Positions 47,893 through 59,744 of a stretch of 64,000 nucleotides of DNA are shown piece by piece. This DNA comes from Silene latifolia (Eukaryota > Streptophyta > Magnoliopsida > Caryophyllales > Caryophyllaceae): positions 65,788,134-65,852,133 of the forward strand of contig NC_133537.1 of assembly GCF_048544455.1 (NCBI RefSeq), given 5' to 3'. The translations under genes were made by a program, and so were the position numbers. Position 1 is the stretch's first letter. Each line of letters begins with the position of its first letter. A model generated the notes under the pieces. The model saw nothing but the letters and a program-made list of their open reading frames with translations. It was not told where the DNA came from and ran no database searches.

Positions 47893-48905
47893 GATTCATT
47901 GAGCATTAACTAGAGAATTAAGAAGACGGAGCCAAATCACCACGACCCCGATCGGGGTTAGCCCCCTCTTGATTGTTTATGTTACTCCCTTCACCCCTAT
48001 ATAAAGGGTGTTGATCCGGGACCTAAGAGGCACTTCTTACATACCTCCTACACCACTTTTATACTCTCATTTAGTTCTTAGTTTAGTTTAAATTAGGTTT
48101 CCCTTTATCATTTCCTTTATGTTATAAACAATTTCTTTAAGCATTTCAATTTATATTACAAGTTCACTTACAATTTTCATTTCAAGTATTTGTTCTTCTA
48201 TATTCAAGTTCTATTTCCATTGTCAAGATAATTTCATTTCTAGTATTATTTTGTTATTCCTTAGTCATTTACATTATTAGTTAGTATGTTTATCTTTATC
48301 ATTTCATATGTCATTAGATTAGTCTTCATTATGCATAAGTAATTCAATTGTCTAGGGAATAAGGGAAACCATGCATAAGTAGTTCTTGCAATTGTTGAAC
48401 TAGGATGTTATAATATCATTTCATTGTTTCTTTTACATGTTTGCATTGTTTTGTTACTCTTTGATAATTGAACACTATCTTAGATTAAATCTGTTAATTC
48501 GTTCTATAAGTCGAGAGGCACGGAATCGGATTAGACTAAGCATGCGTAGTAGGACGACCTAGTCATAAACGAGAGTTTCTCTAGAACCCGGTCTATGGTT
48601 GACACTAATATCGTGAGGTGGGTGTCTTTAAGCCTAAACAATTAACGATTTATCAACTCCTTTGTTTAATTTGAGCATAAACATAATTTGCATGTGTGAC
48701 CCGACCTCCCTAGACTATTTCTTTATCATTATTGTTTTCTTCCATTATCCAACCAATCAATCAAACGATAACCGACCTCAAGATAAAATTCACTCCATAA
48801 CAACTAATTAACAACTACCGTCTCTCTGTGGATTCGACCCTTACGTACTACATTCATTTGTGTCTAGGGTATTTATTTTTGCATAGGTGTGTGATAGCCT
48901 ATCAA
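47893..48905 (+). repeat. 5' LTR of non-autonomous element, right part
   Basis: Aligns with 52151-53163 of the 3' LTR. A TATA-like ctatataaagg is at about 47998. The end agcctatca is followed at once by the primer-binding site. Confidence 0.9.
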
Positions 48906-48910
48906 ATTTT

Positions 48911-48928
48911 GGCGCCGTTGCCGGGGAG
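48911..48928 (+). promoter_or_regulatory. Primer-binding site of the non-autonomous element
   Basis: tggcgccgttgccgggga, identical to the site after the Athila LTR at 59568. The shared primer site suggests that both use the same tRNA and perhaps the same enzymes. Confidence 0.85.
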
Positions 48929-48991
48929 CACGGTTTTGTTTGCTAATTAGTTGTTGAATTTTATCTTGTTTTATTTTGTCTCGGGGAACAC

Positions 48992-49758
48992 TTGTTCCTT
49001 GATATCTTCTCACAGTTTCTTTGTAGTTTTAGTGCCTATTTTGTAGGTAATAAAGCTTGGCCTTTCATAATGAATTACGAATTCGCCCCACAACTCCAAG
49101 ATGAGCCTTTTCCTGACTATCTTGACCGATTCTACTACTTTTGCGATGGTCTCATCTCCCTTGGACATGTCCTTGATGGAGATTACTTGGGTCATTTCGT
49201 GCTTGGTGGCATGGATTCTGAGACCTGTGGATTGGCTCTAAAGTTGAGTAATGGGAGTCTCTACAACATGATTGGGCCGGAACTTTGGAATTTCTTAGAT
49301 TCTGCGGCTACCGAATGTCGAGAGTTAGCGCGCCAATTCGATGTGTGGCGTATCCAAGAGGAGCTCAAAGTGCTTCAAGCTTGTTTGGAACAACTTCCTG
49401 AAAAAGAAGTGAGCCAATGTGAGCTTATTACCTCTCCTCATGCTCTCCCAACCTCCCAATGTGAGTCTTTTGACCCTAACCATTTTGAATTATTGGACGA
49501 CGATGACGATGAAGCGACTTTCATTATTGAAATGCCCCTATTGTCGCTCCAATTTACCATTTCATGGAGGAGGTAATTGACACACGTGTCATGGATGATG
49601 CCGGGCCTGATTACCATGAAAAGGATGAGGTTTTACCCGAGACATATGAAACCTTTGAAAATCCTTTTACATGGGATGCAGTTGACCAATTCGAGGTTGA
49701 TGGAGGGCTTAGTGATGCTAATATAGAGGTTAAGTGGGATGAACCCCCCCATTTTTGA
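48992..49758 (+). pseudogene. Gag-like remnant of the non-autonomous LTR element
   Basis: Two overlapping frames (48992-49576 and 49564-49758) give MNYEFAPQLQDEPFPDYLDR, FYYFCDGLISLGHVLDGDYL, WNFLDSAATECRELARQFD, and then an acidic tail (LLDDDDDEATF; YETFENPFTWDAVDQFE). The FPDYLDRFYYFCDG stretch is reminiscent of Gag of Athila-type elements, but homology is weak. No zinc knuckle, protease or RT follows. A one-frame break separates the acidic tail. Confidence 0.55.
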
Positions 49759-51740
49759 TGAGTCCTACCACTTAGAGTTTTCATACCACTAATTTGAGAC
49801 CGTTCCTGATTATAATTTGTGCACTAACGGTTATTTTTATGGTCTTAAGCATGGTGTTCCTTCTCTTGCCGACGAGGGGAGTACGGTGGTTCTATTTGAA
49901 ATCTCTCATGGGAAATTTGATAAGATTAATCCTTTTTTTGCCTTTGATCTTTCATGCTTATATCTTATCAATTGCTTGCATATGCTTGTGTATTGCTCAT
50001 GCGCAGAAATATGATCAACTTCTAAGGGTGTTGACATGCTTTTTACGGGACAACGGATATTTATTTCGGAAAATTGTTTTACTTATGCTTTTTAAGACAA
50101 TTTACAATTGCAATTTCAATTTGGTTTTGATGTAATAGTTAGGACAATAAGAAATTTAGCTTGCTTTCGTATGTAGTAGCTTGTCTTTCGCAGGTACTTT
50201 GCTACTTGGATTAGACTTTACCCCATTTTCAAGCTAGCTTGGGGGAGCTTCTACGCGGTTGTATGCTTTCTTTCCTTTATTTATTTCCGCATTGGTCGTC
50301 CCATCTCCCCTTGTTGGGTGTCCTTCTTTGTTTTATACATTGAGGATAATGTGTTGTTCTAGCTTGGGGGAGGGATTTAGTGAGTCAAGTTATGGGAAAT
50401 CTAAAAACCTAAAACTTTGAAAAAATTTGAAAATTTTCATAAAAAGTGTGCGTTGTGTCCACCCTTTTGTCTTATGCATAATGTCTTTCCTCTTTGCATT
50501 TTCCATATTGTAGCTTTTTAAAGCTAATGAGTCGCGCTTTTGACGAGTTTTGCATACATAGGGATGTCTTGACATAGTAGGTGGATGATGAAATTTGAAC
50601 CAAATAGGCTTGATCTTGACTTTTGGCAAGCCACAAGATGGTAAGGTCGAGCCTCCTTGGACCTGATTCATCCATTTCCGGTCTCACTTAGGTGAGTGTA
50701 TGTCTCCTTATGGTGTGTGTTATATCAATGACGCACAAGTATGGTTTTTATTTCATCTCTTTTATGAGCATTACTTTCATTATATGCTTGCATTTGAAGT
50801 CATTCACATAGACATTATTGCCCATTTCTAGCCCCTTCTTACACATATTTTATATCTTATATAGCTACATCATACTTGCCTACCTTCTTAAGCTAGTAGC
50901 TATGTCTTTGGTGTTAGGGTGCTCATTTGGGATTTGCTTAATTTTTGGTCTTTGTGAGCTTGGTTTTGCCGGATTTGCTATTTTCCGGATTTGGTTAATG
51001 AAAGAAAAGAAGTGAAAAAGGAGAAAAATGAAAAAAAGTGATGAAAGAAGAGACGTGAAAAAAAAAATTGAAAAGAAAAGAATGAAAAGAAAAAAAGAAG
51101 CAAGAATTGTATTAAGAAAAAGAAGAAGAAGTGGAAATTAAGAAAATTCTCATGTTTTATTATCATCTTTTGGAGAATGTCTTATGATTTGTATTGAAAT
51201 ATTGGGCTTAGTTTTGGGATTGAGCATCCTTTTACTTGGTTGTTGCTAGTTTGACTTAGCTCCACATACCATAATTTATACGTTCCCCTTTTTTACCCAT
51301 TACATATTGCCTTCTTTTACCCATTGGCTTCTTTTATATGCTTGCATTTTGATTGTTTTTGACTTGTGATTTGAAATGACTACCATATTAGATTGCGGGC
51401 ACACTCTCATGAGTCGAGGATAGGTGAGTGCTACTCATATAAATATCCTTTCACATATAAAAGAGCTTGAGTGTAACGTGAGAGTCCAAAGTCAAAAGAT
51501 CATGCAAGGGCCGAAAAGTTCATATGAAGTCTTTCATGCTACGCCGTCATATAAATCTCATCCATGTTGTTGCATTTTCCTTATGCCCACGTTGTTTTGG
51601 TATTTGATTCATTAAGATTTAAAGATTTCTTGACGGGAATTGCATTTGGAAGGGATGATTGTTGCTCGTACCCTTGTCCTTATCATACATTGTATTGTGT
51701 GCTTGCTTGAGGACAAGTAAAGGTTTAGCTTGGGGGAGTT
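49759..51740 (+). other. 3' non-coding region of the non-autonomous element
   Basis: No coding signal. It contains three agcttgggggag polypurine motifs (50236, 50361, 51727) and a purine-rich GAAAA-type tract at 50998-51135. Confidence 0.6.
51725..51740 (+). promoter_or_regulatory. Polypurine tract of the non-autonomous element
   Basis: ttagcttgggggagtt abuts the 3' LTR start tgataagtct. Confidence 0.8.
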
Positions 51741-53163
51741 TGATAAGTCTATTTTATATATATTTTGACCCCCTACTTTAGCTCTAATATATATGTCATT
51801 TGCACTAATCTAGTGGTTTTATGAGCTAATATTGTGTTCTAGTTGTCTTTGCATGGTTTGTCACATTTTGTAGGAACTTGAGCTTTTAGGAGCTTATTTC
51901 TAACAAAATTGCAAGAGCTAGTATAGAAGGTTAAGTGTGGAGCATGAGTTGGACCAACATTGAACTGCTACATGGATTTTCATGCATAAAGATATGAATT
52001 AAAATGAAAATGCAAAATAAAGTCTTATGCAAAGTCAAGCCCAAGATTTGAAGTCCAACTAAAGTGGAAACATTGGATGCTTAGTGAAGCTTAGGATGCT
52101 AATTGAAGAGTTTAACCGGGTGATTAAATAAGGCATTAAACATCAATTTAGGATTCATTGAGCATTAACTAGAGAATTAAGAAGACGGATCCAAATCACC
52201 ACGACCCCGATCAGGGTTAGCCCCCTCTTGATTGTTTATGTTACTCCCTTCACCCCTATATAAAGGGTGTTGATCCGGGACCTAAGAGGCACTTCTTACA
52301 TACCTCCTACACCACTTTTATACTCTCATTTTAGTTCTTAGTTTAGTTTAAATTAGGTTCCCCTTTATCATTTCCTTTATGTTATAAACAATTTCTTTAA
52401 GCATTTCAATTTATATTACAAGTTCACTTACAATTTCCATTTCAAGTATTTGTTCTTCTATATTCAAGTTCTATTTCCATTGTCAAGGTAATTTCATTTC
52501 TAGTATTATTTTGTTATTCCTTAATCATTTACATTACTAGTTAGTATGTTTATCTTTATCATTTCATATGTCATTAGATTAGTTTTTATTATGCATAAGT
52601 AATTCAATTGTCTAGGGAATAAGGGAAACCATGCATAAGTAGTTCTTGCAATTGTTGAACTAGGATGTTATAATATCGTTTCATTGTTTCTTTTACATGT
52701 TTGCATTGTTTTGTTAGTCTTTGATAATTGATCACTATCTTAGATTAAATTTGTTAATTTTTCTATAAGTCGAGAGGCACGGAATCGGATTAGACTAAAC
52801 ATGTGTAGTAGGACGACCTAGTCATAAATGAGAGTTTTTCTAGGACCCGATCTATGGTTGACACTAATATCATGAGGTGGGTGTCTTTAAGCCTAAACAA
52901 TTAACGATTTATCAACTCCTTTATTTAATTTGAGCATTTACATAATTTACATGTATGACCCGACCTCCCTAGACTATTTCTTTATCATTATTGTTTTCTT
53001 CTATTATCCAACCAATCAATCAGGTGATAACTGACCTCAAGTTAAAATTCACTCCATAACAACTAACTAACAACTACCGTCTCTCTATGGATTCGACCCC
53101 TACGTACTATATTCATTTGTGTATAGGGTATTTATTTTTGCATAGGTGTGCGATAGCCTATCA
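51741..53163 (+). repeat. 3' LTR of the non-autonomous element
   Basis: Intact 1423-bp LTR, tgataagtct...agcctatca, with TATA-like ctatataaagg at about 52256. It serves as the reference for the split 5' copy. Confidence 0.92.
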
Positions 53164-55211
53164 TGCACATGGTTAGTAAAGGTGGAAGTCGCTACATTTG
53201 TGTTATTATAGATGCCTATAAAAGATTTTTTTGGCTTCTCTTCTAAAGTTCTAAAGAGCAAACTTTTGATGAATTCTTAATTTGGGTAAAAAAGATCCAA
53301 AACAAAATTGGTTATAAACTTGTCTCCTTGAGATCCGACCATGGAACCGAATTTGAGAATTTGTCATTTGAAGCTTATTGTAATGAGAATAGTATTAGCC
53401 ATAATTTTTCGGCCGCAAGAACCCCTCAACAAAATGGGGTTGTGGAACGAAAGAACCGAACACTTGAAAATATGGCTAGGACCATGCTCATTAGCTCTAA
53501 AGTGCGAAGGAACTTTTGGGCCGAAGCCGTTAACACATCTTGTTACATCTGTAATCATGTCACGATTCGAAAAATCATTGAGAAAACCCCTTATGAATTA
53601 CTACGAGGAAGAAAACCTAACATCTCACAGTTAAAATGCTTTGGTAGTAAATGCTTTGTGCACAATAATGGAAAAGACAACCTAAGCAAATTTTATGCTC
53701 GTAGTGATGAAGGAGTTTTTGTTGGTTATTCCGATCATAGTAAAGCTTACAAAGTGTATAACAAGAGAACCATGAAAATGGAGGAAAGCGTCCATGTAAT
53801 ATTTGTCGAATCTAGTCTCTTTGTTTCAAATACACATGTTGATGATGAAGAGGATGAGGAAGATGATGACTTTGAAAAAGGAATGATACGACATGATATG
53901 GATCAAGTGGTGGAAGAGGCTGAGCAACAGTTGGAGCCATTATTGCTTGAAGAAGCTGACCAAAATTCAGGGGGAACTAACCCTCCCTCATCTCAAGATG
54001 AAGCTGGCTCATCCAGAGGGAATGAAGACTGTAGTGAACCACTCACTACTCAAGCTGAAACTGATCCGTAAAAACCCTCACAAAACATTCCCCATGCAAC
54101 AGTCACAACAACTGTTGTACCAGAACCAAATGAAACAAATGAAGCCTCCAACACCCTCACTCCAAAGAAATGGAAACATCAAAGTTCCCACCCTCTATCA
54201 AACCTAACCAGTGACCTAGCCTCTGGAATTAAAACTAGATTATCGCTCCAAAATGTTTGTGCTTTTGATGCACTCATATCACAAGTTGAACCCAATAATA
54301 TCACAATGACACTAACCGATGAATATTGGGTGACGGCTATGCAAGAAGAATTGGAGCAATTTGAAAGTAACAAGGTATGTCATCTGGTCCCTAGACCCTC
54401 TCAATGTACTGTAATTGGTACGAGATGGGTCTTTCGCAATAAGCTCGATGATGTTGGAGAAATCGTAAGGGATAAAGCTAGACTAGTGGTACAAGGGTTT
54501 AATCAACAATAAATAATTGATTATGATGAAACCTTTGCACCGGTAGCTAGGCTTGAAGCCATACGAATGCTTATAGCTTTTGCGCCTCACCTCGGCATAA
54601 AGCGTTTTCAAATGGATGTTAAAACCGCTTTCCTAAATGGCTACCTTGAGGAAGAAGTTTTTGTCGAACAACTTCCAGGCTTTATAAACAATAAGTACCC
54701 CAACCACGTTTTCAAACTTGATAAAGCACTTTATGGTTTAAAGCAGGCTCCCAGAGCTTAGTATGATAGGCTTTCAAAGTTTTTGTTAGAAAACAATTTC
54801 ATACGTGGTTCGGTTGATAAAACATTGTTTATCAAGTCACAGTCAGAGGAACTGTTGCTTATGCAAGTGTATGTCAACGACATTATTTTTGGTGCAACAA
54901 GTAATGTCCTTTATAAGTACTTTTCTTATCTAATGACTTCCGAGTTTGAAATGAGTATGATGGGAGAACTGGGATTCTTCCTTGGTCTTCAAATCAAGCA
55001 AAATGAGAAAGGAACCACGATCCATCAACAAAATTACTTCAAGGAAATGATGAGTAAGTTTGGGTTGAGTGACTCGAAATCTATGCCTACACCAATGATC
55101 TCTAAGCTCAGTCTTGACAAAGACGAAAATGGTAAGAGTGTTAGTGAAAAGGTATATCGAGGTATGATCGGTTCATTGCTTTATTTAACCGCTAGTTAAC
55201 CCGACATACAA

Positions 55212-55266
<55 letters not shown>

Positions 55267-55790
55267 CGCTTCCAATCAAATCCTAAGGAATCACACTTCA
55301 AATCCGTTAAACGAATTTTTAAGTATTTTATTGGAACGCAAGGTTTATACCTTTGGTACCCAACTCACTATGACATTGATCTTGTAGGTTTCTCGGGTGC
55401 GAATTATGCGGGGAGTTCATTGGATAGGAAAAGCACTTCGGGTATCACTATGTTCTTAGGCCCGTGTCTCATTTCACGGGCATCCAAGAAGCAAAATACT
55501 GTTGCTCTATCCACGGTCGAAAGTGAGTATGTAAGTGCCGCTCTTTGTTGTGCTCAAATTCTTTGGGTACGACAACAATTGCGTGATTACGGTCTTATTT
55601 TCGAAATGACACCCATATTTTGTGACAATACAAGCGCAATTAACATCTCGAAAAATCCAATACAACATTATAGAACAAAGCATATTGATATAAGACATCA
55701 TTTTTTATGTGATCAAGTTGAAAAAGGAAATATATGCCTAACTTTTTGTAGAACGGAAAATCAAATTGCGGACATTTTACAAAACCGTTA
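53164..55790 (+). pseudogene. Copia/SIRE integrase, reverse transcriptase and RNase H (right half)
   Basis: Integrase resumes as HMVSKGGSRYICVIIDAYKR, with the second and third catalytic residues in RSDHGTEF and NGVVERKNR. RT: MQEELEQFESNKV, RWVFRNKLD, FAPVARLEAIRML, FQMDVKTAFLNGYLEEEVFV, LYGLKQAPRA. The catalytic YVDD is YVND here, so one Asp is lost. RNase H has SGANYAGSSLDRKSTSG, where SDADYAG is usual, so its Asp is lost too. Stops interrupt at about 53243, 54061, 54510, 54759 and 55197. A (GT)n expansion sits in the conserved VCLCARFQ segment. Confidence 0.92.
55216..55264 (+). repeat. (GT)n microsatellite inside Copia pol
   Basis: About 24 GT units encode alternating Val-Cys between PDIQFS and ARFQSNPKES. 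The exit frame differs from the entry frame. Confidence 0.95.
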
Positions 55791-55988
55791 GAAAGGGAAC
55801 AATTCGTAAAACTTCGGTTGGAAATTGGTTTGTTAGGAGACATGTAACATTAATCAAATTATTTTCCTATATGATTGATTAGAGTAAAGGATATACATAT
55901 GCTAAGTTTAAAAATGTCAAAATTTACCACATGCAAAATGGACCGAAAAATGGCATTGAAATTTCATATTTGCATTTGAATTATTACC

Positions 55989-56704
55989 TTGAGCCTCTCA
56001 ATTGCTTTATGTCCCATCTACCAAATCCCACCTTTAGCTGTCCCCTATACCATAATTTCATCACACTTACACTCCATCTCACTTATTACCCACTCACTCA
56101 TTAATCCAACCGTCCACTTCTTAAACCCCCATGCAATAACCACACTTTCCCATTTCTCCACACACTTTAAGTCAAAATCAAAAATAACCTCAACTTCCCT
56201 CACCATTCCAAAACCGTCAAAGCCAAAACCATCAAAATGGCTCCCAAAAAATGGAGAAGTCAAAAATCTTCAAAACTCTTTCAACCCAAAGTTCATTGCC
56301 AAGCAAAAAATGGCCACCTAATCCACTGCAAACATCGAAAAATCCGACACACCCAAACACTCCCCTACCAAGCCTTCAACAGTCAAGCCCAATGTTGCAA
56401 GAAAGAAATCCATGGCTTCCAAAGGAAGAGGCCGTGGTAGAGGAGGTCGTGGTGGATTGAAAAAGAATCCCCTAATTTCTATGATGTTGGATGCAAATGT
56501 TGATGTTGATTCCGAGGAAGATGAGCCCACACGTAATCAAATGGCAAGTGAAATCAACAAAGAAAAAGTGATTGTAGAAGATGTTGTTGAAAAAGAAAAC
56601 GAAAAGGAGGATGGTGATGATGTAATTGAAAAAGAAAAAGAATCAGAAAAAGAAGTTGAAAAAGAAGTGGTTGAAATGGAAAAAGAAATAGAGGATGATT
56701 GTAT
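55989..56704 (+). pseudogene. Post-pol Pro/Glu-rich ORF region of the Copia element (env-like position)
   Basis: Downstream of pol, overlapping frames give Pro/Lys/Ser-rich peptides (TIPKPSKPKPSKWLPKNGE; SPMLQERNPWLPKEE) and then MASKGRGRGRGGRGGLKKNP with a long Glu/Lys run. SIRE-type Copia elements often carry an extra ORF here. No transmembrane span or env feature is visible, so I only claim position and composition. It is cut off at 56706 by the next LTR-like block. Confidence 0.45.
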
Positions 56705-56705
56705 T

Positions 56706-57916
56706 TGTTGGAATATGTGTCCTCCGACAATAATGCGATCACAACTGTCGATCATGATGATCACATGTTTAAATCTCATTTTTAAGAATACATGTGGGAT
56801 GTAATATTTTACAGTCAACTGGTCCACACATATCGGTAATGATTGGCTGACTAGAGTTTGACATTACTGTCGTGCGATGGTGGTGATCAGTTGATCCCCT
56901 TAAGTCATACCTAAAGGGTAACACTCTTAATTGAATATTTAATTGATCGTATGACGATACGAGTCAATTAAATTACTTAAAATTGACGGACGATTTTGGA
57001 AGTAATATTTACGTGTCTCGTTGTAATTTGATTAAATTAGACACGGTCTAAGTAATCGAATTGTTTTATTGCTTAGATGAAATTATTGTTTACAGAAACA
57101 ATTGAAACTGAATGAATAATTTATTATAAATACAAGACGTTGTGATTTATAATTGGTAAACCATTTTGGTACAAGTAATTATGAATTACTAAGTCGATTT
57201 TGTACATGACGTATTTTTATTAATACGTTGATTTTTAATATGTTAAAAATGCATGACAATTTTACATGACTTGTGACATGTGACGAATTGATAAATTGAC
57301 AAAGATAAAATGGAACCCATTTTATCTTATATGGACCGAAATATTGGAGGGAGTATAGTGTTTAAATTGTGTTAAATTATTTAAGTGGAAACAACATGAT
57401 TACACACCTAGCTAGTAGCCATGCATACCTATGTTTTCTTGAGAAGAATAACTTGCCCATGCATTGTGTGACGATCCGCACACTTGAACCCTTAGTTTTC
57501 TTTATGCTTATGTTTTATTTATGCTTATGTAATTTCATTTCCCTTGTACATTTGTAGTAAGTAATTTCTTAGTTTAGCTTAGTTTTAGAATAGCTTTATT
57601 TCCATAAATAGGTATATCGCTATTCTGAACTAAACTTGTAATTTCAATGTTTCCTGCTACCAGGACCAAACTATCAAATTTGCCTCTTTGAGAGGTGATA
57701 GTCAATGAAAAAACCGCTTCTCATCCAAAAGCTTGTTGTTGCTTGTTGCTTGCTTTCAATAATCGTATTGCTTACTTTTATTGCTTTCGTGTGCCGGACT
57801 TGATAATCGTGACTAGGATTCCCGACACACACCGACCCGAGACCGATTACAAACAAACTAATGATCCTTCACTAGAGCTTAACGCTCTCGCTTGCATTCT
57901 TGTCGTGTGTTAGACA
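56706..57916 (+). repeat. Copia-type LTR-like block (solo or 5' LTR)
   Basis: Starts tgttggaatatgtgtcctcc and ends gtgtgttagaca, giving short inverted ends (TGTTgG / TAgACA) and about 1.2 kb. A rich AT body and a clear change of context at the left edge support an insertion into the env-like region. No matching 5-bp duplication is seen at the right, where Athila starts seven bases later. Confidence 0.5.
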
Positions 57917-58152
57917 AGGGTGCTGATATGTGAATTATTTACACCTTATTTCCCTCTTTCTTTGACGCATTCCGGCTCATAACGAGTCGGTTTCGTGTGC
58001 CTTTCCTTGCATTTGTGCCCGATCCCCGTACTTGTCATTTTGTGTGCCCTTTTGTAGGAACCGAGTCGAGTATGAAGGAATTGGGGCAAGAAAAGGGCAT
58101 TCTAATGCCTTTACATGAAGAAAAGGGAGATGAAGGATTTTGAAGAATAAAT

Positions 58153-58542
58153 CCTCTCGCGGAGCCGGCGGCCGCCCACCGGTAGAGGATATGGCTATAT
58201 GGAGAAAATGGAGGAAACCAGCCAAGAGAGTGTTCTCTGCCGGCAGGCCGGCAGCCGGCCCACCGGCAGGGAACACAATCCCATACTTAGTCAAATTTTT
58301 GAAGAAGTTTTTGGCCAAAGTTCAAGCAACGCGCTACCGGCACAGGTAGCCGGCAGCCGGTCAACCGGCAGAGGGTACCTGATATGAAGAATTGGAAGAA
58401 AATCTCAAGAAGAGGAAATCCTCTGCCGGCAGGCCGGCAGCCGGCCCACCGGTAGGGGATTACGCAACCTTCATTTCCCTCAGTTTTTGAAAGAACGCGC
58501 TGCCGGCAGAGGAGGCCGGCAGCCGGCCCGCCGGCAGAGGAG
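58153..58542 (+). repeat. Five CCGG-palindrome cassettes in the Athila LTR
   Basis: Variants of ctgccggcaggccggcagc followed by cggcccaccggcag start at about 58153, 58234, 58332, 58420 and 58496. They are 80-100 bp apart and separated by unrelated AT-rich spacers. Each can fold on itself. Confidence 0.88.
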
Positions 58543-58597
58543 CACTTTACACGCAAATGGGCTTTTCCACTCTTTCCTCCCTTAATCCAATGATAGC

Positions 58598-58607
58598 CTA
58601 TAAATAC
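58598..58607 (+). promoter_or_regulatory. Putative TATA box of the Athila LTR
   Basis: cctataaata, with ccaat about 12 bp upstream and directly downstream of the CCGG cassettes. Confidence 0.55.
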
Positions 58608-59567
58608 CCCCTCCTTAAACCCTTTTGCATATAACCCTAGATCTGAGAACTTTCCTTATTAATTGTAATCCTTTCTTAATCAAGCACTAATCTTTCCTTA
58701 ATCTTTCCTTAATATTTAGTAAAACTAGTAATTGTTAGTTAGAATCAATAGCTTACTCTTGTTCTTTGAAGTTTGTATTGGGGATTTTGAAGGGTTTTCC
58801 TTCTTATTAATCAATCAAGCATTCATCTTTCCTTTTGTTGGTATAATTCCTCTCCTTTCTTTTACTTGTTTATCATTTGTTTACATTTTCCTTGTCTTTT
58901 GATATTGCTATAGCATTCATCATGTCTCCTCCTTGTGTTGTTTGCTTCCCTTCTCTATTTAGCATAATTTCCCTTAACATGAGTGAGTAGATCCCTTCTA
59001 GGGTTTAGGGTGATTCTTTATGGAATTTATGGGCATGATTCTTTGAATATTTTGGTCTTTGGTGAAATTGTTTAACTTTCCTATTCATTGCACTCAAGGT
59101 GTTTGTTGATTTGCTCAAGTGAAAGCTTTTGCCTTTCTTGCATTATTGCTTAATTCTCCCTTGGAATGAAAGTTTTTGGGGGTCTTGATGTTTGTCTAGG
59201 AGGGGTGTGATGCTTAATGAAAATTAGTAGCCACCTTTAAGATAGCCAAGACATTGGTTCTTCATCTTAGGTTAATCTCTCACCATTGACCCTTTTTGAT
59301 CTTCATGTTTGCCCCTAAACCGTATTGATGACCCCGAAGGCCCTAGCTTTTAATTAACCGTATTCATTATCATAAACTTGTTTGTCTTTTGCTTTAGTGA
59401 TTATAACCAAAACCCTTTATTTTAATTTTGATTAAACTTGACTCTTAATCGAGCTTTGTAGCAACCCCCGCCGTCCTTGAGTTCGACCCCGACTAAATAC
59501 TACGTTTTTTCGGGTTTTACAAATAGTTTTGGTATAGGAAGTAGACGACAAATTTCCTACTATCAAA

Positions 59568-59585
59568 TGGCGCCGTTGCCGGGGA
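59568..59585 (+). promoter_or_regulatory. Athila primer-binding site
   Basis: tggcgccgttgccgggga, two bases after the LTR end. Identical to 48911-48928. Confidence 0.85.
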
Positions 59586-59744
59586 TGGCGTTAGGTTATG
59601 CTTAGTTTTATTTAGAGTCTTTGCTTTAATCTTGTCTCTATTGTTAGTTTGCTTTAGTAGTTGATTGTTGTTTGTAGAGTGTGTGTGATTTTTGCCTTTC
59701 CCTAGTGTGTAAAAACACTAGGAGACTTACGATTCGTTAAGTGT

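Larger units (their letters stand above)
26846..53163 (+). mobile_element. Non-autonomous gypsy-type LTR retrotransposon (gag remnant), nested in Copia
   Basis: The 5' LTR is split (26846-27255 and 47893-48905, about 1.42 kb in total). The 3' LTR is 51741-53163 (1423 bp). Both start tgataagtc and end agcctatca. A primer-binding site follows the 5' LTR, and a polypurine tract (agcttgggggagtt) precedes the 3' LTR. Without the nested Tat array, only about 2.8 kb of internal sequence remains, with a gag-like ORF and no pol. Confidence 0.88.
57924..59565 (+). repeat. 5' LTR of an Athila-type element
   Basis: TG...CA block of 1642 bp (tgatatgtgaattattt...cctactatca), followed by the primer-binding site at 59568. 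CCAAT-like and TATA-like (cctataaata, about 58598) motifs mark a promoter. Five GC-rich CCGG palindrome cassettes lie at 58153-58542. Confidence 0.88.

Noticed and set aside
55989..56704. Endogenous virus envelope gene
   Set aside because: No signal peptide, membrane span or fusion-type feature is visible; only position and composition suggest an env-like ORF.
56537..56827. Minus-strand Ser/Phe-rich frames opposite the Glu/Lys run
   Set aside because: They are mirror translations of a GAA/AAA-rich plus-strand sequence.
58153..58542. CRISPR-like look of five spaced repeats in the Athila LTR
   Set aside because: The repeats vary, are internally palindromic and lie in a eukaryotic LTR with no cas genes.
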